From positions 17,921,001 to 17,985,000 of the forward strand of contig NC_092673.1 in NCBI RefSeq assembly GCF_964355755.1: a stretch of 64,000 nt of DNA, read 5' to 3'. Position numbers and translations under genes: made by a program. Below are positions 23,130-36,206 of the stretch, piece by piece. The notes beneath the pieces were generated by a model that was given only the letters and a program-made list of their open reading frames with translations, was not told the DNA's origin and made no database searches. This stretch comes from Antedon mediterranea (taxonomy: Eukaryota; Echinodermata; Crinoidea; Comatulida; Antedonidae). How positions within the stretch are numbered: the stretch's first letter is position 1; each line of letters starts with the position of its first letter.

Positions 23130-24710
23130 CTAGATTTGAACTCGTCACTTTGACGAGTTCGGGTTATCCGCGCATACGCAACATGCACATACTTTAAAGT
23201 ATATGAACCTCGACAATTATTATGCCATCCTTTGACATGAAATAAATATGTTTACAGTGCTGAATTGTACCTATTTTGTAGCATACAGCATATTACAGTG
23301 TTTACAGAATACACTGTATATACACAGTAGATTAGACGAAATTACGAGACCCATCTTTTAAATCCAATTATTAACACGATGACGTCATCAAATTGGCATA
23401 TAAAGATAACAATTTTAGAAGATAATTACCTAAATAATTACATTAATGCAAATTTTAAGAATTTTGGGCACGTAAAAGTGAGATGCGCTCTCGTTTAAAC
23501 GCAATGAACTTTTACGCAAGAGATGAAAATATGACTTTTTGAATTTAACTGGCCATATGATGACATCACAACATCTGATTGGCAAAATGTTTACATGATT
23601 TCGTATCTACAATCCAATAGCTTCCAGAAAACGTTTTAATCATGATGATCACTTTTTATTCTGACGAGCTATAACAGATTGAAATTTACTGTAAAGATGA
23701 AAATAGGTGACCCACGTTATTTACATTTTTAGACATGATGACGTCATAAAAATTAAAATATTTTTAACTCATGCGAAATATAGTTGTTGACCTAGACAGT
23801 ATTAAAATATCTTAGGAAATGGAATACGTATAAGCGATATGCGCTCTATTTAATGTAATGAGCAATAGCGAAACAGTCAAAAATCCAATATTTTACATTC
23901 GTGTGGCCATACGATGACGTCATAACATCCGAGGGGTAAAGATTCTGCATGAATTCATATCTACAACATATCTGCTTACATATTAAATTAAAAAAATTGG
24001 GGGTAACGGTTGATCCTGAGGAGCTATAATAGATTCAAAGTAGGCATAATTTTGACAATATTTTGTCACTTTTGCAACTAAAAGGCACGCAAATTGTCTA
24101 AATCAACGTGTTCGTATGACGTCATTTTAATTTGAAATGATGTAAATCTTTTTTAAAATGACTAAGAAAGGCTGTAAAATCATAATTCAAGAAAAAAACA
24201 CATGATTTTCATGCTCCGTGCGCACCTTACGCGTAATTTTTTTCGCGCGCGTGGGAATTTTTGACATGCTAAAAATGTCATGATCAGCGTAGAAAGTTGA
24301 TTAGAAATTAATTTTGCGCATTTTGAAATTTTAAATGCGCGTGCGCGCGTAACTTCTTGTGAAACATGTCATTTTTAATCAATAGAAAGTTTGCCCTTGA
24401 TATGACTTAAATTTTCACCAAGTGTCAATACAAAACGACTTTTGGTTTATAATCTATGACGAATCATTGAAATTCATAAAATCGCGCGTAACTTACGCAA
24501 CGCAACTCTAACGTCATATAACAAAGTTTCTTGCACATCTACAGCTGCAGGTCAATCTTTTGAAAAAGTTATACAATCTTATGTTGACAAGGATGAGAGA
24601 TATGCGACGCACAAAAATCCGGGAAAGAAAGAAGAATAACAAAGAAGATGAAAAAAAAGATATTTACAATCACAAGGGTTATCCGCAACTTCTAAGTTGC
24701 GGATAACCAA
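23130..24710 (-). mobile_element. Helitron-like unit H4 (inverted), diverged subfamily
   Basis: Starts on its 3' side with CTAGATTTG, hairpin conserved, subterminal GGGTTATCCGCG. The body is clearly diverged from its neighbours and closer to H0. The 5' module at 24678-24710 is a longer perfect stem (CCGCAACTT/AAGTTGCGG), a different loop from the other modules. Confidence 0.8.
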
Positions 24711-26303
24711 CTAGACATGTAACTCGTCACTTTGACGAGTTTGGTTATCCGCCACGCAAGTGGTGCAACATTAACATTAAGGGGATAGGTTGAGGACAAA
24801 AGGAAGTGTTCACGTTGGCATTATGACCTGAACTGAAGAATATGATATGTTGTTATTGCTGAATTTTATTATTTAAATTCATATATAGTATACACAGTAT
24901 AATCTGTATCCATATCACATACAGTGTAGAATAGGTGAAATTACGGGACCCGCTATTTATTGCAATTTTTAACATGTTGACGGTTTTAAAATGAAACGCG
25001 AAGGTAGCAATTCCGAAAGGAAATTATCTCAGCAACAACGTATTAGCGTGTAGAAGAAATTTGAATACGTGAAATATTGATGCGCGCTCTTTTAAATGTA
25101 ATGAATTATGACGCAAAAGATGAAAATACGACGTTTTTTATATAACTGGCCATATGATGACGTCACAACATCCGATTGGCAACATTTTTACATAATTTCG
25201 TATCTACAATCCAATAGCTTCCAGAAAAAGTTTTAATCGTGATTATCACATTTTATTCTTATGAGCTATAACAGATTAAAATTTACTGTAAAGATGAAAT
25301 TAATGCCACACGTGATTTAAATTTTTAGGCATGATGACGTCAAAAAAATTAAAATATTTTTAACTCCTGCGAAAGATACTTGATTGACCTAGACAATATC
25401 AAAATCTGGGTGAAAATGGAAAACGGATAAGTGGAGATGCGCTCTATTCAATGTGATGAGCTATGACGAAAGGTACAAAAATCCTAAATTTTATATTCGC
25501 GTGGCCATACGATGACGTCACAATGTCCGGTTAGCCATATTAATACCTGATCCGATATCTACAACTCATCTACTTCCAGAATATGCCATCCACAAAAAGT
25601 TGACCGTCTAGTTTAGAAATTACGACTGTTTAAAAAAAGGCATATTTTAAACAAATTTTTTAACCTTTTCTTAAAAAACGCGCGCAAATTGTCCAATTCG
25701 ACGTGCTCGTATGACGTATCTTTAAGTCGAAATTGTTTAAAATTTGGTAAAATTACTAGAAAAGGCTGGAAAAATATAAATCACGCGAAAAAAATACGTT
25801 TTCAATGCTACGTGCGTACCGCACACGTAAAAATGTGCGCACGCGTGGGAATTTTTGACATGCTTAAAACGACATGAATCGCGTAGAAAGTTGATTATAA
25901 ATTAATTTTGCGCATTTTGAAATTTTAAATGCGCGTGCGCGCGTAACTTTGTGTAAAACACGCAATTTTTTTTCAACAGAAAGTTAGCGCATAATATAAA
26001 TTAAACTTTTGCAAAGTTTCAAGTTGAAATGTTATTTGGTTGTCGAGCTATGTTAAATACGACAAAATCGTTAAATCGCGCGTAAGTCACGTTGCGCAAT
26101 TGTAAACATCATGAAAAGCTTCGCTGCACATCTTCATGTGCATGACGATATGTTGAGAAAGTTACAAAATGTTATGTTTGCAAGTTTTAGAGAAAAGCGA
26201 TCCACAAAAATCATACAGAAAGAAAGAAGACAAATAAAAAGTTGATGTTGATGATTTCGTACAATCACAAGAGGTTATCCTGCAACTTCGTTGCGGATAA
26301 CCA
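24711..26303 (-). mobile_element. Helitron-like unit H5 (inverted)
   Basis: 3' end CTAG at 24711; one 5' hairpin module ending GCGGATAACCAA at 26303, immediately followed by the resumed sequence of H1. Forms the 5' edge of the four-unit inverted block. Confidence 0.82.
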
Positions 26304-26471
26304 ATTTAAATAATAAAATTCAGCAATAACAACATATCATATTCTTCAGTTCAGGTCATAATGCCAACGTGAACACTTCCTTTTGTCCTCAACCTATCCC
26401 CTTAATGTTAATGTTGCACCACTTGCGCGGCGGATAACCAAACTCGTCAAAGTGACGAGTTACATGTCTAG
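26304..26471 (+). mobile_element. Helitron-like unit H1, 3' part
   Basis: TTTAAATAATAAAATTCAGC through the 3' hairpin and CTAG. Placed after 19926 it restores the exact sequence seen uninterrupted in H11 (near 36036) and H15 (near 42122). So it is the tail of H1 displaced by the H2-H5 block. Confidence 0.88.
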
Positions 26472-28052
26472 TTAGTTATCCGCTTAGTAGCGGATAACTC
26501 CTTGTGATTGTAGTGGATCAATATTTTTTTTTTTCTGTATTCTTCTTATTTCTTTCCCATTTTTTTGTGAGTCACGTTTCTCTAAAATGTGTAAACATAA
26601 CATTTTATAACTTTGACAACATGTGGGCATTTACGTGAAGTTGTGCATCTCCTATTTTGAATGACGTCAGAGTTGCGCAACGTGACTTGCGCGTGATTTT
26701 ATGATTTTTAATGATTGATCATAGCTTAAAAACCAAGAGTAATTTTTTTTTTACCCTTTGTGAAAATTTAAGTCATATCAAGGGCAAACTGTTAGTGCAC
26801 TAAAAATGGCATGTTTTACAAAAAGTTACGCGTACACGCGCATTTAAAATTTCAAAATGCGCAAAATTAATTTATAATCAACTTTCTACGCGTTTCATGT
26901 CATTTTAAGCATGTAAAAAATTCCCACGCGTGCGCACATTTTTACGTGTGCGGTGCGCACATAGCATTAAAAACATATTTTTTTCGAGTGATTTATGTTT
27001 TTTGAGCCTTTTATAGTAATTTTACCAACTTTTAAACACTTTCAACTTAAAGTTACGTCATACGAGCACGTCGAATTGGACAATTTGCGCACGTTTTTGA
27101 TGAAAAAGTACAAAAATTTGTCAAAATTATGCCTTTTTTTAAACAGTCGTAATTTCTAAACTACACGGTCAACTTTTTGTGGATGACATATTCCGGAAGT
27201 TGATGAGTTGTAGATATCGGACCATGTATTAATATGGCTAACCGGACATTTTAACGTCATCGTATGGCCACGCGAATATAAAATTGAGGATTTTTGTATC
27301 TTTCGTCATAGCTCATAACATTTAATAGAGCGCATCTCCACTTCTCCATTTTCCATTTTCACCCTGATTTTGATATTGTCTATGTCAATCAACTATCTTT
27401 CGCATGAGTTAAAAATATTTTAATTATTATGACGTCATCATCCCTAAAAATTTAAATTACATGTGGCATTAATTTCATCTTTACAGAAAATTTTAATCTG
27501 TTATAGTTCGTAAGAATAAAATGTGATAATCACGATTAAAACGTTTTCTGGAAGATATTGGATTGTAGATACAAAATCATGTAAACATTTGGCAAATCGG
27601 ATGTTGTGACGTCATCATATGGCCAGTTAAATAAAAAAAGTCGTATTTTCATATTTTGCGTCATAGTTCATTACATTTAAAAGAGCGCGCATTAATATTT
27701 TACGTATTAAAATTTCTTCTACACGTTAATATGTTGTTGCTGAGATAATTTCCTTCCGAAATTGCTTTATCAGTGTTTCATTTTCATACCGTCACCATGT
27801 TAAAAATTGGAATAAATGACGGGACCCGTAATTTCGCCTATCCTACACTGTATTAATATGTATACAGATTATACTATGTATACTGTAAATAGTATATGAC
27901 ACAAAATATACAGCATTTAGCACTAACAACATATTATACTCTTCAGTTCATGTCAATATGCCATAATCTTTTTCTGTGTCCAATGTATGACGTGCACGTG
28001 GCGTTTGTCGTGCGGATAACTAACTCGTCAAAGTGACGAGTTTCATGTCTAG
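26472..28052 (+). mobile_element. Helitron-like unit H6, B-type
   Basis: Starts with a TTAGTTATCCGC-TTAGTA-GCGGATAAC module, body of B type (GTGAGTCACGTTTCTCTAAAA), ends GCGGATAACTAACTCGTC and TTTCATGTCTAG. No coding capacity. Confidence 0.82.
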
Positions 28053-28300
28053 TTAGTTATCCGCTTAGTAGCGGATAACTCCTTGTGATTGTAGTGGATC
28101 AATATTTTTTTTTTGGTTATCCGCAACGAAGTTGCAGGATAACCTCTTGTGATTGTACGAAATCATCATCAACATCAACTTTTTATTAGTTATCCGCATT
28201 GAGCGGATAACTCCTTGTAACTGTCCTGTTTCATCATCTTTTTAGTTATCCGCACATGGCAGTGTGCGGATAACTCCTTGTTATTGTATGGGATCTTTTT
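28053..28300 (+). promoter_or_regulatory. Cluster of four 5' hairpin modules
   Basis: Each module of about 56-73 bp is a palindrome followed by (C/T)CCTTGTGATTGTA-like sequence and a T-rich or ATC-rich tail. Inner stems: CCGC-TTAGTA-GCGG, CCGCAAC-GAA-GTTGCAGG, CCGCA-TTGA-GCGG, CCGCACA-TGGCAG-TGTGCGG. The outer pair alternates A-T and G-C. Inferred to be the 5' recognition end of the element; no functional proof. Confidence 0.6.
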
Positions 28301-29827
28301 TTTCTTTTTCTGTATTATTCTTCTGTCTTTCTTCCTTTTTTTGTGAGCCCTGTTTCTCTAAAATGTGTAAACAGAAAAAACCATAACTTTGTCAACATAT
28401 AGATATTTACGTGAAGTTGTGCACCTCCTATTTTTGAAAAACGTCAGAGTTGCGCAACGTGACTTGCGCGTAATTTTATGAATTTAAATGATTGATCATA
28501 GATTAAAAACCGAAAGTCATTTTGTATTGAGACTTGGTGAAAATTTAATTCATATCAAGAGTCAACTTTCTGTGGATTAAAAATGGCATGTTTCACACAA
28601 AGTTACGCGCGCACGCGCATTTAAAATTTTAAAATGCGAAAAATCAATTTCTAATCAACTTTCTACGCGTTTCTTGTCATTTTGAGCGTGTCAAAAATTC
28701 CCACACGTGCGCAAATTTTTACGCGCGAGGGGCGCAAGTAGCGTTAAAAACATACTTTTTTCGCGTGATTTGTGTTTTTCCAGCCTTTTCTAGTAATTTT
28801 ACCAACTTTTAAACAATTTCGACTTAAAATGACGTCATACGAGCACGTCGAATTGGATAATTTGCGCGCGTATTTGATCAAAAAGCTAAAAAAATCATCA
28901 AAATTATGCCTTTTTTTAAACAGTCGTAGTTTCTAAACTAAATGGTGAAAGTTATTTTTATTACATATTCTGGAAGTTGATGAGTTGTAGATATCAAATC
29001 ATACATTAATATGGCTAACAGGACATTGTGACGTCATCGTATGGCCACGCGAATATAAAATATAGGATTTTTGTCTGTTTCGTTATTGCTCATCACATTC
29101 AATGGAGCGCATCACGCTTATCCGTATTCCATTTTCTCCGAGATTTTAATATTGTCTAGGTCAATCAACTACCTTTCGCATGATTAAAAAATATTTTAAT
29201 TTTTGTAACGTTATCATGCCTAAAAATTTTAATTACGTGGGTCATTAATTTCATCTTTCCAGGAAATTTTAATCTGTTATCGCTCGTAAGAATAAAATCG
29301 GATAATCACGATTAAAATGTTTTCTGAAAGCTATTGGATTGTAGATACGAAATCATGTAAACATTTTGGCAATCGGATGTTGTGACGTCATCATATGGCC
29401 AGTTAAATAAAAAAAGTCGTATTTTCATCTTTTGCGTCATAGTTCATTACATTTAAAAGAGCGCGCATCAATATTTCACGTGTTCAAATTTCTTCTACAC
29501 GTTAATATGTTGTTGCTGAGATAATTTCCTTCTGAAATTGCTACATTCGCGTTTCATTTTGAAACCGTCAATATGTTAAAAATTTGAATAAATAGCGGGT
29601 CCCGTAATTTCACCTATTCTACACTGTATGTGATATGTATACAGATTATACTGTGTATACTATATGACACAAAATAACAGAATTCAGCAATAACAACATA
29701 TCATATTCATCAGTTCAGGTCACAATGCCATAATCTTTTTCCGTGTGCAATATTCCAACGTATGACGTGCACGTGGCGTCTGTCGTGCGGATAACTAACT
29801 CGTCAAAGTGACGAGTTTCATGTCTAG
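28053..29827 (+). mobile_element. Helitron-like unit H7 with four 5' hairpin modules
   Basis: Longest unit (1,775 bp) because its leader holds four consecutive modules: 28053-28112, 28113-28185, 28186-28241 and 28242-28300. Stems are the same (GTTATCCGC / GCGGATAAC) while loops and inner stem differ. The body is B type and ends TTTCATGTCTAG. Confidence 0.82.
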
Positions 29828-31344
29828 TATTATTCTTCTGTCTTTCTCCCTCACTTTTTGTGCAGAGCGTATCTCTAAAATGGGTAAACATAACATTTCA
29901 TAACTTTGTCAACATATGGGCATTTACGTGAAGTTGTGCACCTCCTATTTTTGAATGACGTCAGAGTTGCGCAACGTGACTTACGCGCGATTTTATGATT
30001 TTTTATGATTGCTCATAGACTAAAAACCAAGCATAATTTAGTTTTGACACTTTGTGAAAATTTAAGTCATATCAAGTGCAAACTTTTTATTGATTAAAAA
30101 TGGCATGTTTTACAAGAAGTTACGCGCGCACGCGCATTTAAAGTTTCAAAATGCGTAAAATTAATTTGTAATCAACTTTTTACACGACTCATGACATTTC
30201 GCGCATGTTAAAAATTCCCACGTGCACGCATTTTTTTACGCGCGCGGTGGCCACGTACCGTGAAAAACATCTTTTTTTCTCATGAATTATGTTTTTCCAG
30301 CCTTCTAGAGTAATTTGACCATTTTAAAACCATTTGTGACTTTAAATTACGTCATACGAGCACGTCGAATTGGAAAATTTACGCGCGTTTTTGATCAAAA
30401 AGCTAAAAAAATCGTCAAAATTATGCCTTTTTTTAAACAGTCGTAGTTTCTAAACTAAACGGTGAAAGTTATTTTTATTACATATTCTGGAAGTTGATGA
30501 GTTGTAGATATCAAATCATACATTAATATGGCTAACAGGACATTTTGACGTCATCGTATGGCCACACGAATATAAAATATAGGATTTTTGTCTCTTTCGT
30601 TATTGCTCATCACATTCAATGGAGCGCATCACGCTTATCCGTATTCCATTTTCTCCCAGATTTTAATATTGTCTAGGTCAATCAACTACCTTTTGTATGA
30701 GTTAAAAATATTTTAATATTTGTAACGTCATCATGCCTAAAAATGTTAATTACTTGGGTCATTAATTTCATCTTTACAGTAAATTTTAATCTGTTATCGC
30801 TCGTAAGAACAAAATGGGATAATCACGATTAAAATGTTTTCTGGAAGCTATTGGATTGTAGATACGAAATCATGTAAACATTTTGCCAATCGGATGTTGT
30901 GACGTCATCATATGGCCAGTTAAATAAAAAAAGTCGTATTTTCATCTTTTGCGTCATAGTTCATTACATTTAAAAGAACGCGCATCAATATTTCACGTGT
31001 TCAAATTTCTTCCACACGTTAATATGTTGTTGCTGAGACAATTTCCTTCCGAAATTGCTACATTCGCGTTTCATTTTGAAACCGTCAATATGTTAAAAAT
31101 TTGAATAAATAGCGGGTCCCGTAATTTCACCTATTCTACACTGTATGTGATATGTATACAGATTATACTGTGTATACTATATGACACAAAATAACAGAAT
31201 TCAGCAATAAAAACATATCATATTCTTCAGTTCAGGTCACAATGCCATAATCTTTTTCCGTGTGCAATATTCCAACGTATGACGTGCACGTGGCGTTTGT
31301 CGTGCGGATAACTAACTCGTCAAAGTGACGAGTTTCATGTCTAG
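29828..31344 (+). mobile_element. Helitron-like unit H8, B-type, no 5' module
   Basis: 1,517 bp, begins TATTATTCTTCTGTCTTTC and ends TTTCATGTCTAG. TGACGTCA-type words occur at about 29956, 30346, 30546, 30723 and 30900, showing an internal spacing near 180-200 bp. Confidence 0.82.
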
Positions 31345-33001
31345 TTGGTTATCCGCAACGAAGTTGCAGGATAACCTCTTGTGATTGTACGAAATCATCA
31401 TCATCATCATCATCTTTTTAGTTATCCGCTTTCACGGATAACTCCTTGTAACTGTCCTGTTTCATCATCTTTTTTTTTTTTCTGTATTCTTCTTTCTTTC
31501 TGTCATTTTTGTGCAGAGCATATCTCAAAAACGTGTACAGTTAACATTTCATAACTTTGTCAACATATGGGCATTCACGTGAAGTTGTGCTTTTTTATTT
31601 TTGAATGACGTCAGAATTGCGCAACATGAATTACGCGCGTTTTAACGAATTTCGCGTATTTAACATAAATCAAAAACCATATAACAATTTAAATTGAAAC
31701 TTGGCAAAAGTTTAATTTATATTCTGCGCTAACTGACTATGGAAAAAAAATGGCATGTTTCACACGAAGTTACGCGCGCACGCGCGTTTAAAATTTTAAA
31801 ATGCGAAAAATCAATTTCTAATCAACTTTCTACGCGTTTCATGTCATTTTGACCATGTAAAAAATTCCCACGCGCGCGAATATTTTTACGCGCGTGGTGC
31901 GCACGTAACGTTGAAAACCATTTTTTTCACGTGATTTAGGTTTTTCCAGCTTTTTCTAGTAATTTTACCAACTTTTAAACGATTTCGACTTACAATCAAG
32001 TCATACGAGCCCGTAGAATTGGATAATTTATGTGCGTTTTTTATGAAAAAGTTCAAAAATTCATCAAAATTTGTCAAAATTATACCTTTTTTAAAACAGT
32101 TGTAGTTTCTAAACTAAACGGTAAAAGTTGTTTTTATTACGTATTCTGGAAGATGATGAGTTGTAGATATCGTATCATGCATCAATATGGCTAACAGGAC
32201 ATTATGACGTCATCGTATGGCCACTCTAATATAAAATATAGCGATTTTTTCTCTTTTGTCATAGCGCATCACATTTAATAGAGCGCATCTCCGCTTATCC
32301 GTTTTCCATTTTCACGCGGATTTTGATATTGTCTAGGTCAATCAACTATCCTTTGCATGAGTTAAAAATATTTTAATTTTTATGACGTCATCACGCCTAA
32401 AAATTTAAATTACGTGTGCCTTTAATTTCATCTTTACAGTAAATTTTAATCTGTTATAGCTCGTACGAATAAAATGTGATAATTACAATTAAAACGTTTT
32501 CTGGAAGCTATTGAATTGTAGATACAAAATCATGTAAACATTTTGCCATTCGGATGTTGTGACGTCATCATATGGCCAGTTAAATAAGAAAAGTCGTATT
32601 TTCATCTTTTGCGTCATAATTCATTACATTTAAAAGAGCGTGCGTCAATATTTCACGTATTCAAATTTCTTCAGCACGTTAATATGTTGTTACTGAGATA
32701 ATTTCCTTCCCAAATTGCTGTCTTAGTTTTTCATTTTGATACCGTCGCCATGTTAAAAATAGGAATAAACGGGGGGTCCCGTAATTTCACCTATTCTACA
32801 CTGTATGTAATATGTATACAGATTATGTATATACTATATGACACAAAATAACAGAATTCAGCAATAACAACATATCATATTCTTCAGTTCAGGTCATATT
32901 GCCATAATCTTTTTCTGTGTCCAATATTCTAACGTATGACGTGCACGTGGCCTTTATCGTGCGGATAACTAACTCGTCAAAGTGACGAGTTACATGTCTA
33001 G
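31345..33001 (+). mobile_element. Helitron-like unit H9 with mixed modules and a hybrid end
   Basis: Leader has a G-type module (31345-31417) then an A-type module with a short loop (TTTCA) from 31418. The body ends GCGGATAACTAA (B type) but with the A-type tail TTACATGTCTAG, so it looks recombinant. Confidence 0.8.
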
Positions 33002-34528
33002 TTTCTCTTCTTTCTTTCTGTATGATTTTTGTGGAACGCTTTTCTCTAAAACTTGCAAACATAACATTTTGTAACTTTTTCAACATATTGTCATGCACAT
33101 GAAGATGTGCAGCGAAGCTTTTCATGATGTTTACAATTGCGCAACGTGACGTACGCGCGATTTAACGATTTTGTCGTATTTAACATAGCTCGACAACCAA
33201 ATAACATTTCAACTTGAAACTTCCCCAAAGTTTAATTTATATCATGCGCTAACTTTCTGTTAAAAAAAAATTGCGTGTTTTACATAAAGTTACGCGCGCA
33301 CGCGCATTTAAAATTTCAAAATGCGCAAAATTAATTTATAATCAACTTTCTACGCGTTTCATGTCGTTTTAAGCATGTCAAAAATTCCCACGCGTGCGCA
33401 CATTTTTACGTGTGCGGTGCGCACGTAGCATTGAAAACGTATTTTTTTCGCGTGATTTATGTTTTTCCAGCCTTTTCTAGTAATTTTACCAAATTTTAAA
33501 CAATTTCGACTTAAAGATACGTCATACGAGCACGTCGAATTGGACAATTTGCGCGCGTTTTTTATGAAAAGGTTAAAAAATTCGTTTAAAATATGACTTT
33601 TTTTAAACAGTCGTAATTTCTAAACTAGACGGTCAAATTTTTGTGGATGACATATTCTAGAAGTAGATGAGTTGTAGATATCGGATCAGGTATTAATATG
33701 GCTAACCGGACATTGTGACGTCGACGTATGGCCACGCGAATATAAAATTTAGCATTTTTGTATCTTTCGTCATAGCTCATCACATTGAATAGAGCGCATC
33801 TGCACTTATCCGTTTTCCATTTTCTCCTCAATTTTGATATTGTCTAGGTCAATCAACTATCTTTCGCATGAGTTAAAAATATTTTAATTTTTTTGACGTC
33901 ATCATGCCTAAAAATTTAAATCACGTGTGGCATCAATTTCATCTTTACAGAAAATCTTAATCTGTTATAGCTCGTAAGAATAAAATTTGATAATCACGAT
34001 TAAAACTTTTTCTGGAAGCTATTGGATTGTAGATACGAAATTATGTAAAAATGTTGCCAATTGGATGTTGTGACGTCATCATATGGCCAGTTAAATAAAA
34101 AAGGTCGTATTTTCATCTTTTGCGTCATAATTCATTACATTTAAAAGAGCGCGCATCAATATTTCACGTATTCAAATTTCTTCTACACGCTAATACGTTG
34201 TTGCTGAGATAATTTCCTTTCGGAATTGCTACCTTCCCGTTTCATTTTAAAACCGTCAACATGTTAAAAATTGCAATAAATAGCGGGTCCCGTAATTTCA
34301 CCTATTCTACACTGTATGTGATATGGATACAGATTATACTGTGTATACTATATATGAATTTATATATAGATAAAATTCAGCAATAACAACATATCATATT
34401 CTTCAGTTCAGGTCATAATGCCAACGTGAACACTTCCTTTTGTCCTCAACCTATCCCCTTAATGTTAATGTTGCACCACTTGCGCGGCGGATAACCAAAC
34501 TCGTCAAAGTGACGAGTTACATGTCTAG
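33002..34528 (+). mobile_element. Helitron-like unit H10, A-type
   Basis: 1,527 bp, starts TTTCTCTTCTTTCTTTC, ends GCGGATAACCAA, hairpin, ACATGTCTAG. Highly similar over its whole length to H2 (reverse complement), H1 and H15. Confidence 0.83.
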
Positions 34529-36206
34529 TTGGTTATCCGCAACGAAGTTGCAGGATAACCTCTTGTGATTGTACGAAATCATCATCATCTTTTTCTTAAT
34601 TGGTTATCCGCAACGAAGTTGCAGGATAACCTCTTGTGATTGTACGAAATCATCAACATCTTTTTCTTAATCTTCTTTCTTTCTGTATGATTTTTGTGTA
34701 ACGCTTTTCTCTAAAACTTGCAAACATAACATTTTGTTAACTATGTTAACATTTTGACATTTATGTAACGTCGTCAAGCGAAGCTTTTCATGATGTTTAC
34801 AATTGCGCAACGTGACGTACGCGCGATTTAACGATTTTCTCGTATTTAACATATGTCGAAAACCAAATAACATTTTAAAGTGAAACTTTGCAAAAGTTTA
34901 ATTTATATCATGCGCTAACTTTCTGTTGAAAAAAAATTGCGTGTTTTACACAAAGTTACGCGCGCACGCGCATTTAAAATTTCAAAATGCGCAAAATTAA
35001 TTTATAATCAACTTTCTACGCGTTTCATGTCGTTTTAAGCATGTCAAAAATTCCCACGTGTGCGCACATTTTTACGTGTGCGGTGCGCACGTAGCATTGA
35101 AAACGTATTTTTTTCGCGTGATTTATGTTTTTCCAGCCTTTTCTAGTAATTTTACCAAATTTTAAACAATTTCGACTTAAAGATACGTCATACGAGCACG
35201 TCGAATTGGACAATTTGCGCGCGTTTTTTATGAAAAGGTTAAAAAATTCGTTTAAAATATGCCTTTTTTTAAACAGTTGTAATTTCTAAACTAGACGGTC
35301 AACTTTTTGTGGATGACATATTCTGGAAGTAGATGAGTTGTAGGTATCGGATCAGGTATTAATATGGCTAACCGGACATTGTGACGTCATCGTATGGCCA
35401 CGCGAATATAAAATTTAGGATTTTTGTATCTTTCGTCATAGCTCATCACATTGAATAGAGCGCATCTCCACTTATTCGTTTTCCATTTTCACCCCGATTT
35501 TGATATTGTCTAGGTCAATCAACTATCTTTCGCATGAGTTAAAAATATTTTAATTTTTTTGACGTCATCATGCCTAAATTTTTAAATCACGTGTGGCATC
35601 AATTTCATCTTTACAGTAAATTTTAATCTGTTATAGCTCGTAAGAATAAAATGTGATAATCACGATTAAAACTTTTTCTGGAAGCTATTGGATTGTAGAT
35701 ACGAAATTATGTAAAAATGTTGCCCATCGGATGTTGTGACGTCATCATATGGCCAGTTAAATAAAAAAGGTCGTATTTTCATCTTTTGCGTCATAATTCA
35801 TTACATTTAAAAAAGCGCGCATCAATATTTCACGTATTCAAATTTCTTCTACACGCTAATACGTTGTTGCTGAGATAATTTCCTTTCGGAATTGCTACCT
35901 TCGCGTTTCATTTTAAAACCGTCAACATGTTAAAAATTGCAATAAAAAGCGGGTCCCGTAATTTCACCTATTCTACACTGTATGTCACTGAGCTGTATGT
36001 GATATGGATACAGATTATACTGTGTATACTATATATGAATTTAAATAATAAAATTCAGCAATAACAACATATCATATTCTTCAGTTCAGGTCATAATGCC
36101 AACGTGAACACTTCCTTTTGTCCTCAACCTATCTCCTTAATGTTAATGTTGCACCACTTGCGCGGCGGATAACCAAACTCGTCAAAGTGACGAGTTACAT
36201 GTCTAG
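34529..36206 (+). mobile_element. Helitron-like unit H11 with two identical-type modules
   Basis: Two GGTTATCCGCAACGAAG modules begin at 34529 and 34600; the second is preceded by TTTTTCTTAA. Body has the GTTAACTATGTTAACATTT variant shared with H3 and H12. Ends ACATGTCTAG. Confidence 0.83.
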
